This document shows, piece after piece, positions 1 through 8,022 of a DNA stretch of 29,322 nucleotides (position 1 is the first letter of the stretch; every line of letters starts with the position of its first letter). The notes beneath the pieces were generated by a model. The model saw nothing but the letters and a program-made list of their open reading frames with translations, ran no database searches and had not been told where the DNA came from. This DNA is from a virus. A program made the position numbers and the translations under genes. The DNA lies in the IMG/VR virus record IMGVR_UViG_3300041409_000940, positions 1-29,322 of that record; one strand, 5' to 3'.

Positions 1-166
1 TGTTGATGTGGATCGGCTTGCCGCCGAGCATAGACCGCACGCGCTCGAGCTGCGCGGCCGTCCGCGTCAGCGTGGCGATCATCAACGAGCTCGGCACGTT
101 GGGCAGACCCGTCTCCGTGACGGTGAACTCCGCGAGGGAGAAGTGGGGCGAGAGCATCTGGGACAT
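1..166 (-). CDS. Endolysin, peptidase M15 type (N-terminal part, cut by window edge)
   Basis: The reverse strand encodes 55 residues beginning MSQMLSPHFSLAEFT and running off the left edge at ...GGKPIHIN. The opening LSPHFSLAEF, followed about 30 residues later by LERVRSMLGGKPI, matches the start of the M15A family (D-Ala-D-Ala carboxypeptidase-like phage endolysins), which cut peptide cross-links in peptidoglycan. The zinc-binding His/Asp residues would lie beyond the window, so catalysis cannot be checked. The ATG at 166 follows a GGGAGG ribosome site by seven bases and sits 19 bases after the stop of the upstream membrane-protein gene. That pairing suggests a lysis cassette. The family call rests on the N-terminal pattern alone. 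Confidence 0.72.
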   Translation of the reverse strand, partial: MSQMLSPHFSLAEFTVTETGLPNVPSSLMIATLTRTAAQLERVRSMLGGKPIHIN

Positions 167-185
167 GGAAAAGCCTCCCGGTCGG

Positions 186-776
186 CTAGGGCGTGGGGTC
201 GTCGGTATGGTGCGCGACGGCATGGTGCCGGTCGGGCCGGCCGTAGCGATGGATCATGTCCTCGTGCTCGCGGTGGAAGCGCTCGGTGAGGACTTCCTCG
301 GGCTCCGCGACCGGAACGCCGAGCATCACCGGCTCGGGGGGTGCGGTGTCGCCGCGGGCCCGCAGGCGCGCTGCGCAGTCACGAGCCCAGGCGAGCGCGC
401 TCTCGCGATCCTGGAAGAGCAGCCACTCGTTCGCCGCTCGGACCTCAAGCATGGCCTCGATGTCCGCCATGCGGGCTCGCGCCTCGTGCAGGTCGTCGGC
501 CAGCCGATCGTACATTTGCGAGACGTCGTCCAGCATGGCGCGCATGCTGCTGCGCGCGCGCTCGGACAGCTTGAATTGGTCCTGCACGGCGTCGAGGTTG
601 CGAACCATTTCGACGCGGTCGAGGCCAATACCGAAGAAGTGGACGAGCCAGCGGCGGAAGCGCCACACGGCGGCGCCAAGCCCAAGCGCCCCGGTCACGT
701 AGGGCCACGTGTGCTGGAACCACGCGAGGGCCAAGGCCACTCGGTTCGCAGACCACGTAACGAACTCGACACCCAT
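186..776 (-). CDS. Membrane protein with one transmembrane helix and coiled coil, possible lysis accessory
   Basis: A 196-residue protein of unrecognised family. Residues about 22-45 (around YVTGALGLGAAVWRF, then basic residues) form one likely transmembrane helix. Residues about 55-125 are charged and heptad-like, probably a coiled coil. The C-terminus is rich in histidine (HREHEDMIHRYGRPDRHH). I chose the ATG at 776 because GAGGTG precedes it at good spacing; an upstream in-frame start at 863 has no better signal and would run to within a few bases of the divergent lipoprotein gene. It lies 19 bases upstream of the endolysin gene, so a holin- or spanin-like role is plausible but inferred from position only. 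Confidence 0.6.
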   Translation of the reverse strand: MGVEFVTWSANRVALALAWFQHTWPYVTGALGLGAAVWRFRRWLVHFFGIGLDRVEMVRNLDAVQDQFKLSERARSSMRAMLDDVSQMYDRLADDLHEARARMADIEAMLEVRAANEWLLFQDRESALAWARDCAARLRARGDTAPPEPVMLGVPVAEPEEVLTERFHREHEDMIHRYGRPDRHHAVAHHTDDPTP

Positions 777-866
777 GTTCACCTCGGCGTGCAGAAACCG
801 ACGCGCCTCGCGCCGGCGTGGTAAGATCACGGCATACAACGCCGGGTACTTTTGGAGAAACATTAG
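777..866. other. Divergent intergenic region between lysis gene and lipoprotein gene
   Basis: This 90-base region separates the minus-strand membrane-protein gene from the plus-strand lipoprotein gene. On the plus strand TAAGAT at 822-827 resembles a -10 box, but no good -35 lies about 17 bases upstream. GGAG at 854-857 is the likely ribosome site for the GTG at 867. A promoter here is needed if the lipoprotein is expressed independently of the late operon, but the sequence support is weak. Confidence 0.3.
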
Positions 867-1829
867 GTGCAGTTGAAGTCAGTCATCAGCGTGGGCGCGC
901 TGGCACTCGCGAGTCTTCTGGTCGCATGTAGCGGCGGAGGATCATCGGCTCCGGTCGCCGGTCCTACGACGGCGCCAGCGGCGCGCCACATCGTGTTCGC
1001 GTGGTCGGGAGCAGCGCATAGCGCCTCCAGCGCCCACGCCGCGCGTCGCAGCCCCCTGGAAACCATCACGGGGACCGAGCCGATCGCGGTCGGCGCGCCC
1101 GCCAACCCCAACGACCCGAACGACCCGGCTACCCGAACGGGTGAGTCTCAGGCCGTCGTGCAGGCCCTGGAAGTCGACGCAGCGGGCTCGCCGGTGCCCA
1201 GTGCGGCGCCGAGCTTTTCGGTCGCCAACACCTCCATCGCTACGACCGCCGCACTCCCCCAGCCCTCGGGGACGCCGCTCGCCCGGGTGATCGCGGTCGC
1301 GCCGGGAGCGACGACGACGATCGTCTCGTTCCCCGACGGCTTGACCGGCAGCGTTCCGCTCGCCGCGTACGAAACGATCCACCCGTCCTGCCCGGCCAAG
1401 CCCGCGACATCGTTGCCGACCAACGCCAACGGCTACCGCTACGATCCGACGACGCTACGGCTCGTCGCCGCGAGTGATCCAAGTACCGCCGACGTCTACC
1501 TCACCGGACCACAGTGCGATGGGCCGTTCTTCGACGGCGTGTCAACGTCCGCCGTCCTGCACATGCCGGCCGGGTACAGCTCACTTCCGGAGAGCGAGCC
1601 GATCGGCAACGCGTTGACGGTGGGAACGTTCACGCCGAGCGGCACGTCGTTCGATCTGGCGAACTCCCAGAACTTGCCTTCCTTCCTGGTCATCAAGACC
1701 CAGACGCCCGGGGTGTTCATCAAGTGGCGCATCACGGGGTTTCAGTGCTCCGGAACGCCGTGCGCGCGCGGGATCGAGATCGATGGTGATGCGCTGGCGA
1801 GCAACAGCGCGATGGTGTTCGCCTACTAA
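867..1829 (+). CDS. Secreted lipoprotein with Ig-like (BIG-type) segment, candidate moron
   Basis: The only convincing plus-strand gene, 320 residues. It starts with GTG at 867, nine bases after GGAG. Residues 1-21 form a lipoprotein signal peptide (K4, hydrophobic core, lipobox LVAC with the modified cysteine at 21), followed by a Gly/Ser/Pro/Ala linker. Residues about 95-165 (QALEVDAAGSPVP..., NTSIATT..., IAVAPGATTTIVSF) resemble a bacterial Ig-like BIG2 repeat. The rest is beta-rich with two Cys pairs and no family I recognise. It is transcribed against the whole phage operon between tail and lysis genes, as expected of a moron or lysogenic-conversion gene. Its TAA stop (1827-1829) overlaps the stop of the convergent gene. 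The lipoprotein call is firm; its function is unknown. Confidence 0.75.
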   Translation: MQLKSVISVGALALASLLVACSGGGSSAPVAGPTTAPAARHIVFAWSGAAHSASSAHAARRSPLETITGTEPIAVGAPANPNDPNDPATRTGESQAVVQALEVDAAGSPVPSAAPSFSVANTSIATTAALPQPSGTPLARVIAVAPGATTTIVSFPDGLTGSVPLAAYETIHPSCPAKPATSLPTNANGYRYDPTTLRLVAASDPSTADVYLTGPQCDGPFFDGVSTSAVLHMPAGYSSLPESEPIGNALTVGTFTPSGTSFDLANSQNLPSFLVIKTQTPGVFIKWRITGFQCSGTPCARGIEIDGDALASNSAMVFAY

Positions 1830-2143
1830 ACGTTTACGTCGAAGAGGCCGCCCACGCCGAGTGCGGTCGTGAGCTTCTGAATCGCCGACCACGCCGTATC
1901 GGAAGCACCCACGCCAAAGCCGTTGAGCAGTGCGGCGTGGGTGCTTCGCATTGGCGCCGGTGACAAGTGCGAATCGAATACAGTGACACCCGGGATCGCA
2001 CTAAGCTCAGCCCGTCGCGTCGGGTGCGAGGCGTACTCGACGAACAGCGTGACGCCCGCCTTGGTGACGGTGTGCACCACGCCCGCAGCGAGAAGCGGCG
2101 TGGCGCCATTCAGCGACAGGCCGTAGATCTTCGTGGTCTGCAT
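1826..2143 (-). CDS. Small phage protein downstream of the receptor-binding protein
   Basis: A 105-residue protein of unknown function beginning MQTTKIYGLSLNGATPLLA. It has no signal peptide or clear transmembrane helix. The composition suggests a small alpha/beta domain (VVHTVTKAGVTLFVEYAS). The ATG at 2143 follows GAGG by seven bases and lies nine bases after the stop of the large tail gene, so it closes the tail module. Its TAG stop (1826-1828) overlaps the TAA of the plus-strand lipoprotein gene. A tail-fibre accessory role is possible from position only. Confidence 0.65.
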   Translation of the reverse strand: MQTTKIYGLSLNGATPLLAAGVVHTVTKAGVTLFVEYASHPTRRAELSAIPGVTVFDSHLSPAPMRSTHAALLNGFGVGASDTAWSAIQKLTTALGVGGLFDVNV

Positions 2144-2152
2144 GGTTTGACC

Positions 2153-5100
2153 TCAGAAGGTGATGCGGCCGCCGCCACCTGGCGGATGCCCGCCGACCGA
2201 TCCGCCTCCGCCGCCGGTTCCGCTGCCACCGGTCGTCGCAACGACCGTGCAGTTTGCGGTGATCGGGGTGTTGTAGTCCTGGAACGCTGCAGCGACTTGC
2301 GCTGCAGTCGCTGAGACGGTAGACGGCCCATAGAGGCACGTCAGCGCGTTCGTCAGCGAGTTGTACGCGAAGACGAAGTAGTACGTGCCGGGAAGCGAGA
2401 CGTTCCACCACAGGCTCGACGTGAACGGTGACGTCGAACCGTCCGGCCACGTGATGGTGTAGCTACTCGTGCCCTTATCCGGCAGGCTCGATCCGTTTCC
2501 ATGCACTCCGATGAGAAAGAGCGTACCGTTGCCGCTGGTATCCTGCCAGTACAGCGTGATGGTGGGCGTCAACGGCTGCACGATGGCGCCCAGCATCTTC
2601 ATGGGCGAAGAGCTGGTCGAGAAGCCATCGCTGTCGTAGGGGGCGCCGTCGACGTAGTCCTGGGTCTTGCCGCCCTCGTGGAACATCGGCAGGAAGAACG
2701 AGAACGAGCCGCCGGCTGTCGAGCCGTACGCTTCGACCATGAACCATATCAGGCTCACGCCGCTGGGCACCGTGAAGGTGCCGATGATCGGGACCCACGT
2801 GAGCGTCGTCGTGGTCTGGAGCGGCACGGCGGAGGCGCCCGCGCCCGCTGTGTAGAGCGCGCCCGCCGTGCCGGCCGGCGCAGTCGCGGAGCCATTGTAC
2901 TGCGTTGTCGATCCGACGTTGGAGATCAGCACACGCAAGGCGGTCCCGGCCGAGCCGCTCAGCAACGCGCCCAGGCAGGCATAGGTGTACGTCTGGCCGG
3001 GCTTGACCCGCAGCAGCCGGTAGAAGCCGCCGAAGCTCCCCGTGTACGAGACGGTCGGCATCGAATAGGTGACGCCGTTGGCGGTGTAAGCACCGCCAGT
3101 GTTCGACATGGTGGCCGGGCCGTACGCGGTCCAGCCGTAGTTGTTGGCGTAGTTGCCCTGAATGAAGCGGCCGTCGGTGATGTAGTTGCGCTGCTGGGCG
3201 AGCTGCACGTCGGCGGCGTGCCGGCCGATCAGAACGCGTCCCGACGAGTCGGCGACCGCGGCCGTGTCGGACGACGATGCACCGAGCAGGTGCCGGCCCG
3301 CAATCATGCCGGGCTTGGTGTAGAGCCCGTCCGCGCCGGGCGTCGACGCGATGGTCGACTGCACCGCGGTGTGGTTGAGGTCGAAGACGATCCGGCCGTC
3401 CGTGCCGACCACCGCATCGGTGATCGGGAAGACCGGGCTGCCGGAGATCGGCTTGAGGTGCCCGCGGCCCCACTGGCCAGGCGGGGCGTCACCGCTCATC
3501 ACCGCGGGGATCACGGAAACGTTGTCCCAGCGGGCGTCGCAGTACAGGTTCGCACCCGAGCTCACTGCCGAGCCGGTGGTGTTGACCGCCGTCACGCGGA
3601 TGAAGACGAGCGCGTAGCCGGCGCCGGCCGGGGGCACCAGCGTGCTCGCCGCGCCCGTAAAGCCCACCCCGGGCGCCAGGCTCTGGATCGACACGTCGGC
3701 GCCGACTTGATTGGTGCCCGCCGTGACGTCCGCGAGGGTCGGGAAGTAGCGCAGGAACGAGTCGGCGGTGAAGCTGACGCCCGCTGGCGGGTTCGCGTTC
3801 TTGGCGACCGCGAGCATCTGCGACTGGCTGATCTGGCGGCTGTTCGCGGGCAGCGAGAGCGGGTTGCTCTGGATCGCGATCGCCGTCGTGCCGGTGGGGA
3901 TCGTCGCGCTGCTGTTGACGCGGATCAGGAGGGAGTTGGCGCCGCTGACCTTTGAAGTCGGATCGGCCGAGAACGTGAACAGCGCCGGGACGGGATTGGA
4001 CTGGACGTACCAGCCGGACGGAACGCCCGCAACGACGGCCTCGCCGCCACCATTATCGACCAGTTCGCTGCCGACCGAGCCCATGGACGTCCCGGAGATC
4101 GGCTGTGCCTGGGTCGTCGCGATCGGGTAGACCTGCGTGGGCTGGTTGTTGGCGTCGAAGAAGACCGCGCCGATGTTCTGGGCGATGCCCGCGGTGAGCG
4201 CGCACGTCATGGCGGTCGGGAGCGTGGAACCAGCGGCGTAGTTCGCCTCCTGCCAGTTCGCGTAGTTCGTGTCGGTCCCACCGTTGGTCGCTCCGGCCGC
4301 CGCAGTCTGCACGACCAGCGCGAACGCAGTGAGCAGATTCGCGAGGGGCGGGTTCGCCGGGGTCGTCGTCGGGATCGTGATGGCCAGCGTGAGGCTCACG
4401 TTCGCGACCGGGCCCGGGCTTCCAGGGGTCCCGCTGATGTAGCTCGCGACCGAGCCGGAGGCGGAGAGGGTCGTTCCGCTCGGCCAGCTTTCGTTTGACC
4501 CGCCCAGCGTCCGCCGCGGCACTCCCGAAGGCGTGGTGTAGAGCGTGACGACCGGCGTCGTTCCGCCGAACCCGTCCACCCCCATGAAGCCCATGACGTA
4601 CCGGTTGCCCTTGGGAACCGTGTAGAAGAGGTTGTAGGAGCCGGCGGTGTTCGCTGATGTCGGCGGGCCAGCGATTTCCCACTGGGTCGTTCCGAAGACA
4701 GCGCGGACGGGCTGGAGATAGGCCTCCCAGGCAGCGGTTCCGCTCGCCGTGCCGCCCGGCGGCGTGATGGCGGGGTCCGTGGTGAACGCGATCGTGCAGC
4801 CGTAGTTGACGCCGGGGAGTGAGTAGCCGATCCGGTCCACGATCGTGCTTACCGTGGCCGGAGTCGCCGGCATGCTGAAGCCGACCGGAATGCGCGGCAG
4901 GGAGCTGGGCGGCGTGCCGACGGTTGTCGAGGAGTGAACGCTCGTCGTGCCGACCAGGACGCGGCTGCTCACCGACCCAGCCGACGTGACGTAGCGCCCG
5001 TAGAGGTCCCACTGCGCGCTCGGGTCGACCGTAAGGTGGGGGATCGTGCCGCTTCCGGCTGCGTTGGACCCGGAGCCGCCGACGATCGGGATCGTTTCGA

Positions 5101-7222
5101 GCGGCGTGAACGCGCCAGAGCTTCCGTGCAGACGGTAGTCCCAGGCGATTCCTGTAGCGTTCGCCCACCGGCTGTTGGCCGAATCGCTCGTCCAGGTGTA
5201 CTGGGCATCGTAGCTGGTCGCCGTCTTGTCGACGAAAGCGAAGCCCGCGGTGAGCGAGATGGCCGGCGCGCTGCCGGAGACCGGCCGGGTGACGATCCCG
5301 AGGTCGATCGGCTGCGAGGTTGTCGTCCCGAGCAGCAGCCAGGCCGACGACAGCACGCCATCGGTGTAGCGCACGAACAGCTGATGCGGCCCAGGAGCCG
5401 AGAGCTGGCCGTACAGGAAGTCGTAGATGCCGCTGGCGTTCGGGTCGACCCGATCGATCAAGACCGGCGTGGTATTTGCCGCGCCCACTGCGACCGCGCC
5501 CAGCTCGAGCTTCTTCAGCCAGGGCGAGGCCTTCGTCGCCTCGCTGGTGAGCTGGACGTGCACCAGCGCGTCAAATCCTGCTGCTCCCGTCCCGTTCGGG
5601 TAGGTCGGGGTGATGGGAAGCGTCGTGATGGCCTGCGGCCCGGCGGCCTGTGCGCTGACCGGCATCCCGGGGTCACCGTTCAAGAGCCGCGCGTCGGCCG
5701 GGAACGGGACGCCGTTGACGACCGTTGCGGTCACGAGGTTCTGCTGGGTCGCCGAGTTGGCCGGGACGGGGCCCTTGGTGATGACGTAGGCGCCTGCGGA
5801 CGTCAGCGAGATTGTGAACGGTCCGTCGCCGGTCTGGCCGTTCGTCGCGCTGCCGGTGTTGTCGGTCAGCGTCGTGAGCGCGAGCGCGCCGGCCGACACG
5901 AGCAGCGGTGCGGCCCCCGCGAGGCCGGGGAACACCGCATCGACGGCCGCCAGTGCGAGCTTTGCCGGCGAGCTGGCCGATCCGGTGACGTAGCCGCCCT
6001 GGCGGATGTAGAGCGTCTGGCGGCTGATCGAGAGCGGCCGAATGGCCGTTGCGGCCTGCGCGGCGACGTTGAGCCCCATGCGGTAGATCGCGGTGTCGAG
6101 GAACGGCGCGGGGCTCTGCGTCTGGATCTTCTGGACGACTCGCTCGCCGCTGAAGCTGAAGTCGACCTGCCCGCACCGGACCTGCTTGTATGACGCACCG
6201 GTCGATGCGCTGGCCGGCGCCTCGTTGAGCTGCAGCCACGTGCCGCTCACGATCGCGGGGTCGGGATCGAGTATCTCGAACGAGCCGATCGCGGTCGGAT
6301 ACGCCTTCAGGGCGAAGTGGACCGACGCGTAGTTCTGGGCCGCAGTGCTCGAGAGCAGGTACGGGACGCTGAGCTTCTCTTGGATCGCCTGACCGTTGAG
6401 CAGCGTAATCGATGCCGGGTCCTGATAGACGCCATAGACCTGCTGCCCGGTGACGGGGTCCTTGCCGCCGTAGACCGCCACGACGTTCACGATGTTGCTG
6501 TAGTCGGTGTCGGTCGCGTAGGAACGCCACTGGCCCGGGAACAGCATTTTGAAGCGCAGGCCGGAGACCGTGTTGGGGTTCTGGTCTGGCTGGACGACCA
6601 CGCGCCGCACGAGGCTGGCCGTGGTGCGGACGAACCAGGTGTAAAGCAAGCCGCTCGAGTCGCGACCCTGCTTGGTAAGGGTATCGATCGCCGCGCCCAG
6701 TTTGGTCGCATCGAACTGGTTCGCGTAGAGCGGGAACATGGACGACGGGATAATGGGCGCCGCAAAGTTGGGCGGCTGGTAGCCCAGGAACGTGCTGCCG
6801 TTGCCCGCGATGATGTGCTGGAGGTAGGCCGCACAATCCAGGGCGGGATTCCCACCGACGCTGGGCGCGATCGTCTGCGTGACGATCCCCGCGTCGAGCA
6901 GTTTCATGTCGCCCTGGGTGTAGATCGTCACCCGGCCGCTGGCGTCGTTCTGCTCCTGCTTGAACTTGACGATGTAGCCCGAATACCAGGGGTCCGTCGG
7001 CCGCGTGGTCCCGGCCGGCCAGAACCACACCTGCACGGGAAAGCCGTAGCCCAGCGCACCGATCTGGTTGTACGGCCGGTCGAACACGATGCTGCCGCTC
7101 GAGCTGCCGCCGTTGAGCACGTCGGTGAGCTGCAGCGAGACGATGTCCGCCTGCGGAATGTCCGCGATCTTCCCGGCGGCGTTGTAGATAGCGACCAGGA
7201 CGTTGGTCTTCGGTTTCGCCAT
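2153..7222 (-). CDS. Large baseplate / receptor-binding tail protein
   Basis: At 1689 residues this is the longest gene here. Residues 1 to about 385 (FPVQVWFWPAG, SGYIVKFKQEQ, TIYTQGDMKLLDAG) resemble siphovirus baseplate proteins of the Gp37-like/tail-hub kind. Residues about 390-1040 look like successive fibronectin/Ig-like beta modules rich in Thr, Ser, Gly and Pro. Residues about 1045-1235 (SELVDNGGGEA ... CDARWDNVSVIP) and about 1344-1525 (NYITDGRFIQGN ... FFLPMFHEGG) look like two jelly-roll carbohydrate-binding modules of the CBM4/9 type. The C-terminus is almost pure glycine (TGGGGGSVGG). Position directly after the distal tail protein, with a TGATG overlap (stop 7222-7224, start 7220-7222), supports a host-recognition role. 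The exact receptor and any enzymatic domain cannot be seen. Confidence 0.75.
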   Translation of the reverse strand: MAKPKTNVLVAIYNAAGKIADIPQADIVSLQLTDVLNGGSSSGSIVFDRPYNQIGALGYGFPVQVWFWPAGTTRPTDPWYSGYIVKFKQEQNDASGRVTIYTQGDMKLLDAGIVTQTIAPSVGGNPALDCAAYLQHIIAGNGSTFLGYQPPNFAAPIIPSSMFPLYANQFDATKLGAAIDTLTKQGRDSSGLLYTWFVRTTASLVRRVVVQPDQNPNTVSGLRFKMLFPGQWRSYATDTDYSNIVNVVAVYGGKDPVTGQQVYGVYQDPASITLLNGQAIQEKLSVPYLLSSTAAQNYASVHFALKAYPTAIGSFEILDPDPAIVSGTWLQLNEAPASASTGASYKQVRCGQVDFSFSGERVVQKIQTQSPAPFLDTAIYRMGLNVAAQAATAIRPLSISRQTLYIRQGGYVTGSASSPAKLALAAVDAVFPGLAGAAPLLVSAGALALTTLTDNTGSATNGQTGDGPFTISLTSAGAYVITKGPVPANSATQQNLVTATVVNGVPFPADARLLNGDPGMPVSAQAAGPQAITTLPITPTYPNGTGAAGFDALVHVQLTSEATKASPWLKKLELGAVAVGAANTTPVLIDRVDPNASGIYDFLYGQLSAPGPHQLFVRYTDGVLSSAWLLLGTTTSQPIDLGIVTRPVSGSAPAISLTAGFAFVDKTATSYDAQYTWTSDSANSRWANATGIAWDYRLHGSSGAFTPLETIPIVGGSGSNAAGSGTIPHLTVDPSAQWDLYGRYVTSAGSVSSRVLVGTTSVHSSTTVGTPPSSLPRIPVGFSMPATPATVSTIVDRIGYSLPGVNYGCTIAFTTDPAITPPGGTASGTAAWEAYLQPVRAVFGTTQWEIAGPPTSANTAGSYNLFYTVPKGNRYVMGFMGVDGFGGTTPVVTLYTTPSGVPRRTLGGSNESWPSGTTLSASGSVASYISGTPGSPGPVANVSLTLAITIPTTTPANPPLANLLTAFALVVQTAAAGATNGGTDTNYANWQEANYAAGSTLPTAMTCALTAGIAQNIGAVFFDANNQPTQVYPIATTQAQPISGTSMGSVGSELVDNGGGEAVVAGVPSGWYVQSNPVPALFTFSADPTSKVSGANSLLIRVNSSATIPTGTTAIAIQSNPLSLPANSRQISQSQMLAVAKNANPPAGVSFTADSFLRYFPTLADVTAGTNQVGADVSIQSLAPGVGFTGAASTLVPPAGAGYALVFIRVTAVNTTGSAVSSGANLYCDARWDNVSVIPAVMSGDAPPGQWGRGHLKPISGSPVFPITDAVVGTDGRIVFDLNHTAVQSTIASTPGADGLYTKPGMIAGRHLLGASSSDTAAVADSSGRVLIGRHAADVQLAQQRNYITDGRFIQGNYANNYGWTAYGPATMSNTGGAYTANGVTYSMPTVSYTGSFGGFYRLLRVKPGQTYTYACLGALLSGSAGTALRVLISNVGSTTQYNGSATAPAGTAGALYTAGAGASAVPLQTTTTLTWVPIIGTFTVPSGVSLIWFMVEAYGSTAGGSFSFFLPMFHEGGKTQDYVDGAPYDSDGFSTSSSPMKMLGAIVQPLTPTITLYWQDTSGNGTLFLIGVHGNGSSLPDKGTSSYTITWPDGSTSPFTSSLWWNVSLPGTYYFVFAYNSLTNALTCLYGPSTVSATAAQVAAAFQDYNTPITANCTVVATTGGSGTGGGGGSVGGHPPGGGGRITF

Positions 7223-8019
7223 CAGAAAAGGTAGGCGTCACGCCAGGTGACGGTCCCCGTGCCGACGCCGCTGTACGAGACCGCGTTCGAGCCCGGGTTG
7301 AGGTAGGGGAAGAAGGCGGAGTCGCCGTTGGAGTTGATCGTGGTCGCCATGTTGATCAGGTCCAATCTCGCGACGCCGGCGACGAGGATGCCGTTCTTGC
7401 GGTTGCGGGGATCGCAGTCGATGGTGATGGTGCCAGAGATGCCGGTCGCGGCCAGGGCGAGGGTGATGGAGCCGGTTCCGCCGGCGGGGGCGATCGTGAC
7501 CGAGGGCGTTGAGGTGTAGCCGGCCAGCGTGATCACCGGGTAGGCGGGACCCGAACCGTTTGAGACGGCGGTGCCCGCGCCGGTCAGCGAAGAGGTGGCG
7601 GTGGCCAGCCAGCGCGGGTCTTGGGCAACCAACTCGGTGGTGAAGTCGTACGCGGTGCGGAACGAGCCGGGAACGGGCGTGAACGAGGACTTTCGCTTCT
7701 GCACCTGGATCGTGCGCGCCGGCGTGATGTCGGTCAGCTGCAGCGCCAGGTACCCCGCCTCGAGGTACGACGACAGGAGGTTGAGCTCGGCCTCGAGCTG
7801 GCTCGGAGTCGTGATGGCCTGGCCGAGGGAGTCGATCGAGCCTGCGCCGCCGAGCGTCCCCTCGAGCGTGATGACCTTCGCGCCGCGGGTACCGGCCGGG
7901 ATCTGTGCGCCGTCGACGAACGGTATCTTCTGCTCGTCGACCGTCGTTGGCTGGTCGCGCGTGAGCATCCGGGTGCCGGCCGGGAAGACGTAGCCGCCCA
8001 GCGTGATGTTACTCGCCAT
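7222..8019 (-). CDS. Distal tail protein (Dit, siphovirus tail component)
   Basis: A 265-residue protein beginning MASNITLGGYVFPAGTRML. The N-terminal half (IPFVDGAQIPAGTRGAKVITLEGTLGG, then an alpha/beta stretch ending in FTTELVAQDPRW) follows the siphovirus Dit pattern, where a hexamer ring joins the tail tube to the baseplate. The C-terminal half (SNGSGPAYPVITLAGYTSTP..., TITIDCDPRNRKNGI) has the galectin-like beta pattern usual for these proteins. The gene sits three bases after the tape measure stop and overlaps the next gene start by one base, the standard order tape measure, Dit, baseplate. Family call is good; detailed domain limits are approximate. Confidence 0.85.
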   Translation of the reverse strand: MASNITLGGYVFPAGTRMLTRDQPTTVDEQKIPFVDGAQIPAGTRGAKVITLEGTLGGAGSIDSLGQAITTPSQLEAELNLLSSYLEAGYLALQLTDITPARTIQVQKRKSSFTPVPGSFRTAYDFTTELVAQDPRWLATATSSLTGAGTAVSNGSGPAYPVITLAGYTSTPSVTIAPAGGTGSITLALAATGISGTITIDCDPRNRKNGILVAGVARLDLINMATTINSNGDSAFFPYLNPGSNAVSYSGVGTGTVTWRDAYLF

Positions 8020-8022
8020 CGT

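Noticed and set aside
777-863. Upstream extension of the membrane protein gene to 863
   Set aside because: The ATG at 776 has GAGGTG in front, while the longer form would take over the divergent intergenic region.
2501-3955. Plus-strand open frame antisense to the large tail gene
   Set aside because: Low-complexity Arg/Gly-rich translation without ribosome site; a shadow of the tail gene. The same applies to 4934-6193 and 6317-7234.
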